DNA of 64,000 nucleotides from CAVRQM01 sp963838805. GTDB taxonomy: Bacteria; Pseudomonadota; Alphaproteobacteria; Acetobacterales; Acetobacteraceae. Positions 9,726 through 19,452 of the stretch are shown here, one piece after another. The stretch covers positions 1-64,000 of the forward strand of contig CAWISK010000010.1 in NCBI GenBank assembly GCA_963838805.1, written 5' to 3'. The position numbers were made by a program, and so were the translations under genes. Below the pieces are notes generated by a model that worked only from the letters and a program-made list of their open reading frames with translations, did no database searches and was not told where the DNA came from. How positions within the stretch are numbered: position 1 is the stretch's first letter; every line of letters begins with the position of its first letter.

Positions 9726-12327
9726 ATGCAACACGCGCCCCTGACCGCCGTCCATCGCGCCGAATACCTGCCACCCGCCTTCCTCATCGACAGCGTCACG
9801 CTGCATTTCTCGCTCGATCCAACGGCGACCACCGTCTCCTCGCGCCTCGCCTTCCGCCGCAATCCGGCGCATGGCGATGCATCCGCACCGCTACGTCTGG
9901 ACGGCGAGGCCCTGACACTGGTGGCCCTCTCGCTCGACGGCCACGATCTGGGGGCGCAACGGGTGAGCGTGCGAGCCGCACGGCCTCACCATCGCTGATC
10001 CGCCTGACGCGGGGGTGCTGGACGTGACCACCCGGATCGATCCCTCGGCCAATACGGAGCTGTCCGGCCTCTACGTCTCGGGCGCCGCATTCTTCACCCA
10101 GTGCGAGGCCGAGGGCTTCCGGCGGATCACCTATTTCCCCGACCGGCCCGACATCATGGCGCGCTACAGCGTGACGATCGACGCGGATCAGGCCGTGCCC
10201 GTGCTGCTCTCGAACGGCAACCCCATCGGCAGCGGCCGTGGCGAGAACGGCCGTCATTGGGCGCGCTGGGACGACCCGCACCCGAAGCCCTGCTACCTGT
10301 TCGCGCTGGTGGCGGGCGATCTGGTGGCGGTGCGCGACCGCTTCACGACCCGGTCCGGCCGCTCGGTGGATCTCGCGATCTGGGTGCGCGACGGCGACCA
10401 GGATGCCTGCGGCCACGCGATGGACAGCCTCAAGAAGTCGATGGCATGGGACGAGCAGGTGTTCGGCCTGGAATACGACCTCGACGTGTTCAACATCGCC
10501 GCCGTCTCCGATTTCAACATGGGGGCGATGGAGAACAAGGGGCTCAACGTCTTCAACACCAAATACGTGCTGGCCCGCCCGGATACCGCGACCGACAGCG
10601 ACTATCAGGGCATCGAGACGGTGATCGCCCACGAATACTTCCACAACTGGACCGGCAACCGCATCACCTGCCGCGACTGGTTCCAGTTGAGCCTGAAGGA
10701 AGGGCTGACCGTGTTCCGCGACCAGCAATTCACGATGGACCAGGGCAGTGCTGCCGTGAAGCGGCTCGCCGACGTGCGCGGATTGCGCGCCGCCCAGTTC
10801 ACCGAAGATGCCGGGCCGATGGCCCATCCGGTGCGCCCGGACAGCTATGTGGCCATCGACAATTTCTATACCGCCACGGTGTACCAGAAGGGCGCCGAGG
10901 TGGTGCGTATGCTGCATACCATGCTGGGCACGGAGGGTTTCCGGCGCGGCATGGATCTGTATTTCGCCCGCCACGACAATCAGGCCGTCACCATCGAGGA
11001 TTTCGTCTCCGCCCTGTCCGATGGCGGCGGAGTGGACCTGTCCGCCTTTCTCGGCTGGTACGCGCAGGCCGGCACGCCGGTCCTGGATATGTCGGAGACC
11101 TACGACGCGGCGGCGCGACGCTATGTGCTGACGCTGAGCCAGGGGACCAGGCCAACGCCGGGCCAGCCGGACAAGCATCCCCTGCCTATCCCGGTGGCGA
11201 TGGGCCTGCTCGCACCGGACGGTCGGCAGGTCGCGTCGCGGACCTTGCGGCTGGACCAGGCGCGACAGGATTTCGTGTTCGAGGCGATCGACGCGCCGCC
11301 CGTGCCAAGCCTGCTGCGTGGCTTCTCGGCCCCGGTGCGCCTCACCGGCACGACACCCGAGCGGCTGCGCTTCCTCGCCGCGCACGACACCGACCCCTTC
11401 GTGCGCTGGGACAGCCTGCAGACCTATGCAACCGGCCTCATGCTGGGTCTGGCGCAGACCTTTCAGTCCGAAAAGGCGCTGGTCCTTGACGAGGGACTGG
11501 CCCAGGCCCTTGACGCCACGCTGGAGCGGGCTGGCGCGGACCCGGCCTTCGCCGCCGAGGCGCTGATGCTTCCCGGCAGCGCCTATGTCGCGAGCCAGAT
11601 GGCGGTGGAGGACTGGACGGCGATCCATGCCGTCCGCCAGGGTCTGCGCGCAGCGATCGGCACGCGGCTGGGTCCGGCTCTGCGGGCCGCCTATGAGCAG
11701 CTGACCGACACAGGGCCGTACCGGATCGATGGCGCCTCGATCGGCCGCCGCGCGCTGCGCAACGTCTGCCTGTCCTATCTGGCCGCCTCCGGCGCGCAGG
11801 GCCTGGCGCTCGCCGAGGCCCAGTTCAACCAGCAGGCGAACATGACCGACGTGCTGGCGGCGCTGTCGCTGCTCTGCGAAAGCCAGGTGCCGGCGCGCGA
11901 GGCGGCACTCGCGGCCTTCTACGCAAAATGGCGGCACGATCCGCTGGTGCTGGACAAATGGTTCGCCATCCAGGCCGGCAGCCCACGGCCGCAGGCGCTG
12001 GACGACGTGCGCGCACTCGCGTCGCATCCCGATTTCTCGCTCCGCAACCCCAACCGGGCGCGCGCCCTGATCGGCGCCTTCAGCTCCGGCAATCCGGTGC
12101 GCTTCCATGACGATTTGGGCGCCGGCTATGCCTTCCTGGAGGAGATGCTGACAGCACTCGACCGCATCAACGGCCAGACCGCGGCGCGGCTGCTGACGCC
12201 GCTTTCGGCCTGGCGGCGCCAGACCCCCGAGCGCGCGGCGCTGATGCGCGCAGCGCTGGAGCGGCTACGGGCGATTCCGGAGCTGGGGAGAGGACTGGCC
12301 GAGCGGGTGTCGCTGGCGCTGGGCTGA
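9726..12327 (+). CDS. pepN: Aminopeptidase N (M1 family), one frameshift near the N-terminus
   Basis: A zinc metallopeptidase that removes N-terminal residues from peptides in the cytosol; about 866 residues, the usual PepN length. The exopeptidase motif GAMEN lies at about nt 10522-10536. The zinc site HEYFHNWTGN at about 10630 is followed 18 residues later by the third ligand in SLKEGLTVF. The Tyr in FYTATVYQKGAEVV is the transition-state residue. The ATG at 9726 has AGAGAGG upstream. The frame changes near 9974: the first segment ends at a TGA at about 10000, while EPHGLTIADPPDAG continues in the next frame. The rest is open to 12327. It is convergent with hemW, 14 bp apart. Confidence 0.9.
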
Positions 12328-12341
12328 GCGCCGCGCCGTCG

Positions 12342-13491
12342 TCACAGCACCAGGGCACCGAGCAGGGCGTCGAGCCGCTTTCGGCCCTCGTCGGTCGCGC
12401 GCACCGCGGTCGCGTCCGCCACGAGATAGCCTGCGTCCTGTGCCATCCGCAGGGTCGCGCGATCCACCGCATCGGCCAGCCCAATGCCGGTGCGCTCGGC
12501 GAAGCGGCCCGCATCGACGCCCTCCGCCAGCCGCAATCCCATCAGCAGCATCTCCCGCGCCCGTTCGCCGGGGTGCAATGCCGTCTCATGGGTGGTCCCA
12601 TGGCCGTCCCGCTCAACTCGGTCGGCCCAGATTTCCGGCGCCCGGTGGCGGCGGGTGGCGAGTAGCCGGGCTGCCAGAGTAACCCGCCCATGCGCGCCGG
12701 GGCCGATGCCGGCGTAGTCGCCGTACCGCCAGTAGGCGAGGTTGTGCCGGCTCTCCGAACCCGGAAGCGCGTAGTTGCTGACCTCGTAGGCGAGCAGCCC
12801 GAAACGCGCCGCCTCCTCTGCGGTCGCGTCATAGAGCGCCGCACCCGCCTCGTCGTCCGGCAGGACGAGCAACCCCTGGCGATGCAGTGCCTCGAACGCG
12901 GTGCCAGGCTCGATGGTGAGCTGGTAGAGGGACAGGTGATCGGCCGCGAGCGCCAGCGCCTCGCGCAGTTCGGCCCGCCATTCGTGCAGCGTCTGGCCGG
13001 GACGGGCGTAGATCAGGTCGAACGACACCCGATCGAACAGCGCCCGCGCCGTGCGCAGGGCGGCGATCGCCTGCGCTGCATCGTGCTGGCGGCCCAGGGC
13101 GCGCAGGGCGTCGTCGCGCAGGCTCTGCACGCCGAGGCTTACGCGGTTCACCCCGGCGTCGCGGAACGCCGCGAGGCCGCCCAGCCTCGACGCTGGTGGG
13201 ATTGGCCTCCAGCGTCACCTCCAGATCGGGGGCAGGCACGAACAGCCGGCGCGCCTCGGCGATCAGGGCCGCGACCGTGTCGGGTACCATCAGGCTCGGC
13301 GTGCCACCGCCAAAAAAGATCGAGGTCAGCCGGCGCGGCCCGAGCCGTTCGGCTTCCCATTCCAGCTCGCGACGCAGGCAGGCGGCGAAGCGCACCTGAT
13401 CGATGCGTTCGCGCACATGACTGTTGAAGTCGCAATAGGGGCACTTGGCGAGGCAGAACGGCCAGTGGATGTACAGTGCGAGGGACTGCAT
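12342..13491 (-). CDS. hemW: HemW-type radical SAM protein (heme chaperone), one frameshift
   Basis: HemW is a radical SAM protein that binds heme and is thought to deliver it to respiratory enzymes; it was formerly annotated as an oxygen-independent coproporphyrinogen oxidase. The 4Fe-4S motif is CLAKCPYC at residues 13-20, followed by FFGGGTPSLM and LEANPTSVEAG. It lacks the fourth N-terminal Cys of HemN, which supports HemW over HemN. The frame changes near 13183, where the minus strand reads GGGCGG and a single G less would give EAGGLAAFRDAGVNRVSLG. The remainder through the HemN C-terminal domain is intact. It is head to head with the YbaK gene, 33 bp apart. Confidence 0.88.
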
Positions 13492-13524
13492 CGCCGCTAT
13501 ATGGCGCGTCTGCTATAGGGGCGC

Positions 13525-14001
13525 ATGTCCGACGATTCCTCGCTCGCGCGCGTGCGCGCCGCCCTGCTGGCAGCCGGCCACCCCGACACCATCGCCACCT
13601 TCCCCGAGGGCACAAGAACCGCCGCCGATGCCGCCGCGGCGATCGGCTGCACCGTGGCGCAGATCGCCAAGTCGATCGTGTTCCGCGCCGGCCAGCAGGC
13701 TGCCGTGGTGATCTGCTCGGGTGCCAACCGCGTCGATCCGCGCAAGGTGGCAGCGGGCCTCGGCGTCGCGATCAGCCGCGCCGACGCCGCCTTCGTGCGG
13801 GCCGCGACCGGATTCGCGATCGGCGGCGTCGCACCCGTCGGCCATATCGCGCCGCCGCTGCTGCTGCTGGACCGCGACCTGCTGGCGCTCGACCCGATCT
13901 GGGCCGCGGCGGGCACGCACCGCCACGTGTTCCGCACCGATGCCGCATCGCTGGCGCGGCTGACCGGGGCGCCGGTCGCGGACGTGAAGGAAGCCGGCTG
14001 A
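13525..14001 (+). CDS. YbaK/EbsC family aminoacyl-tRNA deacylase
   Basis: A 158-residue single-domain protein of the YbaK/ProX superfamily, which hydrolyses mischarged aminoacyl-tRNA in trans. Family marks are CTVAQIAKSIVFR with the conserved Lys, VVICSGANRVDPRK and the Gly-rich TGFAIGGVAPVGH loop. The ATG at 13525 lies 33 bp from the divergent hemW start. The gene is convergent with nusG, nine bases apart. Whether it edits Cys-tRNA(Pro) or another mischarged tRNA cannot be decided from this sequence. Confidence 0.85.
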   Translation: MSDDSSLARVRAALLAAGHPDTIATFPEGTRTAADAAAAIGCTVAQIAKSIVFRAGQQAAVVICSGANRVDPRKVAAGLGVAISRADAAFVRAATGFAIGGVAPVGHIAPPLLLLDRDLLALDPIWAAAGTHRHVFRTDAASLARLTGAPVADVKEAG

Positions 14002-14010
14002 GGCGCCGCT

Positions 14011-14541
14011 TCAGACCTTCTCGACCTGCGAGTATTCCAGCTCGACCGGCGTGGAACGGCCGAAGATCGAGACGGACACCTTCACCCGGCCCTTTTCCTC
14101 GTCCACTTCCTCGACCGTGCCGTTGAAGCTGGTGAACGGGCCGTCGGCCACGCGCACCTGCTCGCCGATCTCGAACAGGATCGCCGGGCGCGGGTGCTCC
14201 ACCCCCTCGGCGGTCTGCTTCATGATCCGCTCGGCCTCGGCCTCGGTGATCGGCGAGGGGCGCAGCCTCGTGCCGAGGAAGCCCGTGACCTTCGGCGTGT
14301 CCTTGACCAGGTGCCAGGCCTCGTCGGTCAGCTCCATCTTCACCAGGACGTAGCCGGGAAAGAACTTCCGCTCGGCATTGACCTTCTGGCCGCGCCGCAG
14401 CTCGACCACCTCCTCGGAGGGGACCAGCACCTCGTCGAACTGGTCCTCGAGACCCTTCTGTGCCGCCTGCTCCTTGATCTGCTGGGCGATCTTCTTCTCG
14501 AAGCCGGAATAGACATGCACGACGTACCAGCGCTTGGCCAT
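14011..14541 (-). CDS. nusG: Transcription termination/antitermination factor NusG
   Basis: A 176-residue elongation factor that binds RNA polymerase and links it to Rho or to the ribosome. The NGN domain starts with KRWYVVHVYSGFEKKIA and includes RKFFPGYVLVKM. The KOW domain near the C-terminus is EQVRVADGPFTSFNGTVEEV. Its start lies 15 bp after secE in the conserved tRNA-Trp/secE/nusG order, which in most bacteria precedes the L11 ribosomal protein operon. Here the next gene downstream is the convergent YbaK gene, so rplK is not directly attached. Confidence 0.97.
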   Translation of the reverse strand: MAKRWYVVHVYSGFEKKIAQQIKEQAAQKGLEDQFDEVLVPSEEVVELRRGQKVNAERKFFPGYVLVKMELTDEAWHLVKDTPKVTGFLGTRLRPSPITEAEAERIMKQTAEGVEHPRPAILFEIGEQVRVADGPFTSFNGTVEEVDEEKGRVKVSVSIFGRSTPVELEYSQVEKV

Positions 14542-14555
14542 CTGCTCGGAACCCC

Positions 14556-14759
14556 TCAGCCGCCAACGCCGAACAGGCGGCGGACGGCAACGCCGATCAC
14601 CTGGTCGGCGGCGAAGAAGAACAGTGCCGCCAGCGTCGCCATCGCGAACACCAGCCCGGTCGTGACCAGGGTTTCGCGCCGGGTCGGCCAGGTGACCTTG
14701 GCCATCTCGGCGCGCACCTCGCGCAGGAACTTCGCCGGGTTCAATGCCACGGTACTCAT
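14556..14759 (-). CDS. secE: Preprotein translocase subunit SecE
   Basis: A 67-residue single-span SecE of the short form. The amphipathic FLREVRAEMAKVTWPTRRET precedes one membrane helix (TTGLVFAMATLAALFFFAADQVI). SecE clamps SecY in the protein-conducting channel. It follows tRNA-Trp and is probably co-transcribed with nusG. Confidence 0.97.
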   Translation of the reverse strand: MSTVALNPAKFLREVRAEMAKVTWPTRRETLVTTGLVFAMATLAALFFFAADQVIGVAVRRLFGVGG

Positions 14760-14822
14760 GATCTGGCGGCAGGCCTTTCAAACAGACAGGTCAACTTCAG
14801 GCACGGTTCGAGACATTGGACA

Positions 14823-14899
14823 TGGCAGGGGTGGAGGGTCTCGAACCCCCAACCTCCGGTTTTGGAGACCGGCGCTCTAGCCAATTGAGCTACACCCCT
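14823..14899 (-). tRNA. tRNA-Trp (anticodon CCA)
   Basis: The minus strand folds as a cloverleaf with a 7-bp acceptor stem (AGGGGTG/CACCCCT), the anticodon loop CTCCAAA giving CCA, a GGTTCGA T-loop and an encoded 3' CCA at 14823-14825. It is followed by secE, as in other alphaproteobacteria. Confidence 0.97.
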
Positions 14900-15026
14900 C
14901 CGGGCGCCGCAGGGGCGCCGGTGGGGTGCGTAGAAAGGCCGCGAGCCGGCGGGTGTCAAGGGGCCGCGCGCAATGCCGCCGCCTTTCAGGCCGCCGATGC
15001 CGTCGCTGCCTGAACTCCGATCGGCT

Positions 15027-16007
15027 CTATCCGGTCGCCCCGATCAGGAACTGCGTCCCGCCGAGAAAACCAAAGGGTCTCGACCAGTAGAAATGCAACG
15101 CTGCATCCCTGAAGCCACATGCACGGAAATCATCCAGGAGATCCCATCCGAAATGGTAGAAGCACAGCACTCCCGATTCATCCAGCGGGTCGCCATGATA
15201 TTCCGGTTCCATCAAGTGTGTGATCGACCCGTCTGCCTCCACCCTCGCGCGGACGGCGTGCCGCATCGCGCCGAGGTCGAACGGCACCGTCATCACGACC
15301 GTCCCGTTTGGCCGCAGGCAGCGCCGCATCTCGCTCAGGGCCGCCTTGTAGTCGGGCACATGCTCAAGGACGTCGAATGTGCCGATACAGTCAACGGAGC
15401 GGTCCGGCAGCGACAGACGGGTCAGATCCTCGTGGCGAATCCCCTCCGCGTTGCATCGACCGCGGGCCGTACCGTCCCGCAGGAACTCGCTGCCAATCAC
15501 TCGCGGACGCCGGCCGCTCAGCACGCGAAACAGCGGCGTGACCTGTTCGGTCAGATAGATCGAGGCGCCGCTTTCGACCTGTGCCAGCATGAAGGCGACC
15601 GCCGCGCGCATACGGTTGTTCAGGCCGCAGCCGGTGCATGTCAGCTGCTCGCGCCAGTTCGGCACGCGCCGCCCGGCTCCGAGATCGACGCCGTGCGCGT
15701 AGCCGACGCGAAACCGCGCGGGCTGCTGGCAGACCACACAGAAGCCGCTGACAAGGAACTCCGGCTCGCGCGGCACCAGGGCCGCCTCGCAGGCCGCCCT
15801 GGCCGCCCGATCGGCCTCGGTCGAACTCAGATAGGCCTGGAACGCCTCGAAGTCGCTGCATCGAACGGTCGCGAGCGCATGCTGCGCGGGCGCTTCCGAC
15901 CCGAGCGGGGCACCCACCGTCCGGAACGGGCGGTTCTTCCGGAACAGGCGGGTCAGGATCATGCTGACGTATTCCCGGAGGAGGGCTCGCCGGAACGGGG
16001 CAAGCAT
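15027..16007 (-). CDS. Class I SAM-dependent methyltransferase with Cys-rich insert
   Basis: A protein of up to 326 residues. The C-terminal half is a methyltransferase of the class I Rossmann type: the Asp-containing strand is in SVDCIGTFDVLEHVPDYKAA and the post-I motif in RCLRPNGTVVMTVPF. The N-terminal half has two Cys pairs, CVVC near residue 91 and CTGC near residue 125, which could form a zinc ribbon. Similar proteins occur in polysaccharide loci, but no glycan genes are adjacent here. The start may be 16007, or an internal ATG near 15962 that gives MILTRLFRKNRP. The substrate is unknown. Confidence 0.65.
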   Translation of the reverse strand: MLAPFRRALLREYVSMILTRLFRKNRPFRTVGAPLGSEAPAQHALATVRCSDFEAFQAYLSSTEADRAARAACEAALVPREPEFLVSGFCVVCQQPARFRVGYAHGVDLGAGRRVPNWREQLTCTGCGLNNRMRAAVAFMLAQVESGASIYLTEQVTPLFRVLSGRRPRVIGSEFLRDGTARGRCNAEGIRHEDLTRLSLPDRSVDCIGTFDVLEHVPDYKAALSEMRRCLRPNGTVVMTVPFDLGAMRHAVRARVEADGSITHLMEPEYHGDPLDESGVLCFYHFGWDLLDDFRACGFRDAALHFYWSRPFGFLGGTQFLIGATG

Positions 16008-16071
16008 TGTGGGCGCGCCTCCCGCTGCTTGCGGAGCAACCCGGCCAGGGCGTAGGAGATGCGGCCGGCGC

Positions 16072-16145
16072 GCGGGCGTAGCATAATGGTAATGCAGTAG
16101 CCTTCCAAGCTACCTACGAGGGTTCGATTCCCTTCGCCCGCTCCA
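16072..16145 (+). tRNA. tRNA-Gly (anticodon TCC)
   Basis: A cloverleaf with acceptor GCGGGCG/CGCCCGC, anticodon loop TTCCAAG (TCC, reading GGA), a GGTTCGATTCC T-arm and an encoded CCA at 16143-16145. Confidence 0.97.
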
Positions 16146-16513
16146 GCCCGCCCGGCCGGCGCGGTTCCTTCGCGCTGTTGCCGCGATCAGGGCGCCGGGA
16201 ACACCGTCCAGGCGCTACCGTCCCAGTGTTCGATCAGTTGCGAAAAACACCTCGCCTGTGTTCTCCCACCCGACCGCCCAGGCGTTCGAGGGACCGAGCG
16301 AGGCCACGACCATTGCAGTTGGCCGCCGGACGACCCGGCTGCGATATCGTCGCCGGAGGCCGGTTTGAACCACCGTCCCGACGGATGGCGCGCGATCTTG
16401 CGTCGCAGTCGTGCTTTCGCTCTGCGGCCACCGTCACGCGAGGGTCAAGACCCGCCGTTCAATGATGCGCCCCCTGGGCACCGCCCAAGGGGCGCCCCCT
16501 CTACGCGGCCCGT
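16146..16513. other. 368-bp stretch without a convincing gene
   Basis: It lies between tRNA-Gly and the 3' end of the PEP-CTERM gene. Short open frames here have no recognisable family and no ribosome binding site. The only structure seen is the hairpin at 16467-16495, which belongs to the PEP-CTERM gene. Confidence 0.6.
16467..16495 (-). terminator. Hairpin downstream of the PEP-CTERM gene
   Basis: Thirteen-base arms (GCGCCCCCTGGGC and GCCCAAGGGGCGC) with one mismatch surround a 3-base loop, 19 bp after the stop codon at 16514. No T-run follows, so termination efficiency is uncertain. Confidence 0.6.
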
Positions 16514-17155
16514 CTAGGCGGCGCTGCTGCCGGGCTTGCGACGACGCCCGATGAAGCCGATGCCTACCAGGCCGGAGCCGAGCAGAGCGAGAGTGCCAGG
16601 CTCGGGAACCGGTGTCGCGGGATCCTGGATCAGGTCGAACGTCGCATTGACGTGGACCGTCTGGTTGGGATTGCCATTCGTGACATTGAACGAAGCGGAA
16701 CTCAGCGAAATTTGCAGCACCGCGCCGTCCGAGAAATCGATGGTCCCCGGATTGTTCCACGTGATGTTGCCGGAGCCGCCATCGACGGAACCCCAGAAAT
16801 AGTCCGTGGTCTCGGAACCGGAGCCGGTGACCGAACCGCTGCCGCTGCTCGGCAGGGTAAAGCTGAACCCTTCCGAGATGTTGTCCGTCGCCCCGACATG
16901 CCCGAACAACGACCAGTTGGTGTCGTTGGAGGTGATGCTCAGGAAGTTGGTCAAGGTGACCGGCGTGCCCACCGACAGGTCGAGGCTGCTCAGCGCCGAA
17001 TTGTTGGTGGTGCCGGTGAAGATCAGGCCGTTGCCGGTCGGCCCGTTGTCGGCGAAGGTTCCCGTCCCGGCAATGATGGTCGCATGGCCGGCGGCGGCGC
17101 CGAGGGTCAATGACCCCAGCAGCGCGGCCCCGGCCAGAAGGATGTTCTTCCCCAT
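16514..17155 (-). CDS. PEP-CTERM sorting domain surface protein
   Basis: A 213-residue exported protein. It has a Sec signal peptide (residues 1-26, GAALLGSLTLGAAAGHA). A Ser/Thr/Gly/Asn-rich beta domain follows, then a PEP-CTERM tail: VPEPGTLALLGSGLVGIG and the terminal basic cluster RRRK. PEP-CTERM tails are recognised by exosortase and found with exopolysaccharide-producing species, so an exosortase must lie elsewhere if the gene is functional. The middle contains TSNDTNWSLFGHVGATDNIS and no known enzyme motif. It is transcribed alone, with a hairpin after the stop and a 276-bp divergent intergenic region shared with the EamA gene. Confidence 0.85.
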   Translation of the reverse strand: MGKNILLAGAALLGSLTLGAAAGHATIIAGTGTFADNGPTGNGLIFTGTTNNSALSSLDLSVGTPVTLTNFLSITSNDTNWSLFGHVGATDNISEGFSFTLPSSGSGSVTGSGSETTDYFWGSVDGGSGNITWNNPGTIDFSDGAVLQISLSSASFNVTNGNPNQTVHVNATFDLIQDPATPVPEPGTLALLGSGLVGIGFIGRRRKPGSSAA

Positions 17156-17431
17156 GTGCAGCCTGTTTCCTCCTTTGCTTGCCGCCGCGATGCGCGACGT
17201 TCCGCCACGGCAGCAAAGGCCATGCCAGGCCGTTGTTCCAACGGCTTAGCCGGCCGGCTGGCGAAACGTGTAAAGCTCTGGTTACGGTCGCGTGGTCGCA
17301 ACATTGCACTCTTGTTATCCCGCAAGCGTCACGGATCCGGCTCCGGTGCGGTGGCCCGGCCGCCTGCCACAAAATTGCCGGCAGCCCCGTGCGGATGATC
17401 GCCTGCATCACCGCCCGCGAAAGAATGCCTC

Positions 17432-18310
17432 GTGACCGATAGACCGCTGCGCGGGATGGCCTTGATGGTCGGGGCGACGGTGTGCTTTTCGCTGTCCGAC
17501 GTGACGGCGAAATACCTGGTCGGCAGCCTGCCCGCGGTCGAAATCGCCTGGATCCGCTACCTCGTGTTCACGCTGATGGCACTCGGCCCGCTGGCCCGCC
17601 GACCGGCCATCCTCCGCGCCCGCCGGCCGGTGCTGCAGGTGCTGCGCGGCCTCGGGATCGTCGCCTCGGCCCTGTGCTTCATCCTGGCGCTGGCACATCT
17701 GCCGATGGCCGAGGCCGCGGCGATCAGCTTCGCCTCGCCGCTGTTCATCACCATGCTCGCATTCCCGCTGCTGGGCGAGGTGGTCGGAGTGCGCGGGTGG
17801 CTTGCAACGCTCGTCGGGTTCGCGGGCGTGCTGATTGTGGTGCGCCCGGGTGCCGGGGGGTTCCATCCGGCCGCCCTGCTCGTGCTGCTGTCCTCGCTCG
17901 CCTGGGCCGTGAGCATGATCGCCACGCGCAAGATGGGCGTCTCAGATCGCTCCGCCACGACGGTGCTGTGGACCGCCGGCATCGGGCTTCTGGGGCTGAC
18001 TGCGCTGCTGCCCTTCGCGCACGGACCGGTGACGCCGACCGAATTGGGGCTGGCCATCCTGCTGGGGGTGGTCGCGTCCAGCGGTCACTGGCTGGCGGTC
18101 GTGGCCTACCGCCACGCCGCCGCATCGGTGCTGGCGCCGCTGTCCTATGCTCAGCTCCTCTGGTCCTCGACCTTCGGATTCATCGTCTTCGGGGGCCTGC
18201 CCGACCGGTCCACGCTGATCGGCGCGGTGTTCATCATCGGCAGCGGGCTGTACACGGTGCAGCGCGAGCGAATCCGGCTGCGTGCCGTTCGCGGGCTGGC
18301 AAAGGCGTGA
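17432..18310 (+). CDS. EamA/DMT family transporter
   Basis: A 292-residue inner-membrane protein with ten predicted membrane helices in two EamA repeats, first ATVCFSLSDVTAKYLVG and second VLLSSLAWAVSMIATRKMG. Members of the drug/metabolite transporter superfamily export amino acids, metabolites or drugs, or salvage S-adenosylmethionine. Nothing in the sequence fixes the substrate. The start is a GTG at 17432. tRNA-Tyr follows on the other strand. Confidence 0.85.
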   Translation: MTDRPLRGMALMVGATVCFSLSDVTAKYLVGSLPAVEIAWIRYLVFTLMALGPLARRPAILRARRPVLQVLRGLGIVASALCFILALAHLPMAEAAAISFASPLFITMLAFPLLGEVVGVRGWLATLVGFAGVLIVVRPGAGGFHPAALLVLLSSLAWAVSMIATRKMGVSDRSATTVLWTAGIGLLGLTALLPFAHGPVTPTELGLAILLGVVASSGHWLAVVAYRHAAASVLAPLSYAQLLWSSTFGFIVFGGLPDRSTLIGAVFIIGSGLYTVQRERIRLRAVRGLAKA

Positions 18311-18330
18311 CGCCATCACAGGGCGACGGC

Positions 18331-18416
18331 TGGTGGAGGGGGTTGGATTTGAACCAACGTAGGCTGACGCCAACGGATTTACAGTCCGTCCCCTTTAGCC
18401 ACTCGGGCACCCCTCC
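18331..18416 (-). tRNA. tRNA-Tyr (anticodon GTA)
   Basis: An 86-nt class II tRNA with acceptor GGAGGGG/CCCCTCC, anticodon loop CTGTAAA, a long variable arm, a GGTTCAAATCC T-arm and an encoded CCA at 18331-18333. Confidence 0.97.
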
Positions 18417-18486
18417 GGCGCGGCGGGACTAGCGCCGTCGCCGCAGGCTTGTCAACGAAACGCCGGACGGTCATACCGAAGCGGCG

Positions 18487-19452
18487 ATGAAACCCCCCTA
18501 TTCCGGCCGGCCGCACGGCCACGGCAAGCCCTCTGGCCCTGGCCGCCATCCGGGTGGCCCGAAGCAGCATGGCGAGGCAGGGGGGCAGGCAAAGCACCGT
18601 TCCGCTCCCGGCCGGCCGGGCAGTGCCGCACAGACCGGCAGCCGCCCGCCTTCGCCCGACCGCCTCACGCTGACCCGACGCCCGGAGCAGGCCCCCACGC
18701 CGCAGCGTAGCCGTGCCGAGATCGAGGCGCCGCGCGGCGCCATCTGGCTGTACGGCCTGCACGCGGTCGCCGCGGCGCTGGGCAATCCAGCCCGCCGGCT
18801 GCGTCGGCTGCTGCTGACCGAGGAGGCCGAGGCAGCGCTGTCCACCCGGCTGCCGCAACCCTGGCCGTTGGCGCCGGAACGGGCGGAGCGCGGCCGCCTC
18901 GACAATCTGCTCGGCCGCGACGCGGTGCATCAGGGTGCCGGACTGCTCGCCGACCCACTCCCCATACCCGCGCTGGCCACGGCACTGGCGCGGCCCGGGC
19001 CGGTGCTGGTGCTCGACCAGATCTCCGATCCGCGCAACGTGGGCGCCATCCTGCGCAGCGCCGCGGCGTTCGGGGCCGCCTGCGTCATCGCCCAGGAGCG
19101 CCATGCCCCGGACGAGACGGGCGCCCTCGCAAAAGCCGCCTCGGGCGCGCTGGAGACGATGCCGCTGCTCCGCGCCGTCAACATCGCCCGCACCCTGATC
19201 GCGCTGAAAGCGGCCGGGTTCTGGACGGTGGGCCTTGACGCGGGCGGCGCCAGCCTGTCCGGCCCTGCACTCGCGGCACGGCGCGTGGCCCTGGTGCTGG
19301 GGGCAGAGGGCGAGGGGCTGCGCCGTCTGGTACGCGACACTTGCGACGAGATCGCCGGCATCGCCATGCCGGGCAGCGGCCGCAGCCTGGACAGTCTGAA
19401 TGTCTCCAACGCTGCCGCCATTGCCTTGTACGAGCTCGGACGCAGCACATGA
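18487..19452 (+). CDS. rlmB: TrmH/RlmB-type 23S rRNA 2'-O-ribose methyltransferase
   Basis: A SPOUT-class methyltransferase of 321 residues, acting on G2251 of 23S rRNA in the RlmB subgroup. Residues 1-75 form a basic Gly/Pro/Ser-rich extension. IWLYGLHAVAAAL starts the substrate-binding domain. The knot motifs are VLVLDQISDPRNVGAILRSA, RVALVLGAEGEGLRRLV and SLDSLNVSNAAAIALYE. It lies after tRNA-Tyr and overlaps the hydratase gene by ATGA, so the two are translationally coupled. The extension is longer than in E. coli RlmB. Confidence 0.9.
   Translation: MKPPYSGRPHGHGKPSGPGRHPGGPKQHGEAGGQAKHRSAPGRPGSAAQTGSRPPSPDRLTLTRRPEQAPTPQRSRAEIEAPRGAIWLYGLHAVAAALGNPARRLRRLLLTEEAEAALSTRLPQPWPLAPERAERGRLDNLLGRDAVHQGAGLLADPLPIPALATALARPGPVLVLDQISDPRNVGAILRSAAAFGAACVIAQERHAPDETGALAKAASGALETMPLLRAVNIARTLIALKAAGFWTVGLDAGGASLSGPALAARRVALVLGAEGEGLRRLVRDTCDEIAGIAMPGSGRSLDSLNVSNAAAIALYELGRST

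Noticed and set aside
7037..9862. Long minus-strand open frame (about 940 codons) opposite the lipoprotein and kinase genes
   Set aside because: It is antisense to genes with clear motifs, low in complexity and rich in Arg/Gly/Ala as expected of high-GC shadow frames; no domain is recognisable.
9796..12108. Minus-strand open frame of 770 codons opposite pepN
   Set aside because: pepN motifs on the plus strand are unambiguous and the antisense product resembles no family.
16234..16437. Short minus-strand open frame in the gap after tRNA-Gly
   Set aside because: 67 codons with no family, no ribosome binding site and Arg-rich shadow-like composition.
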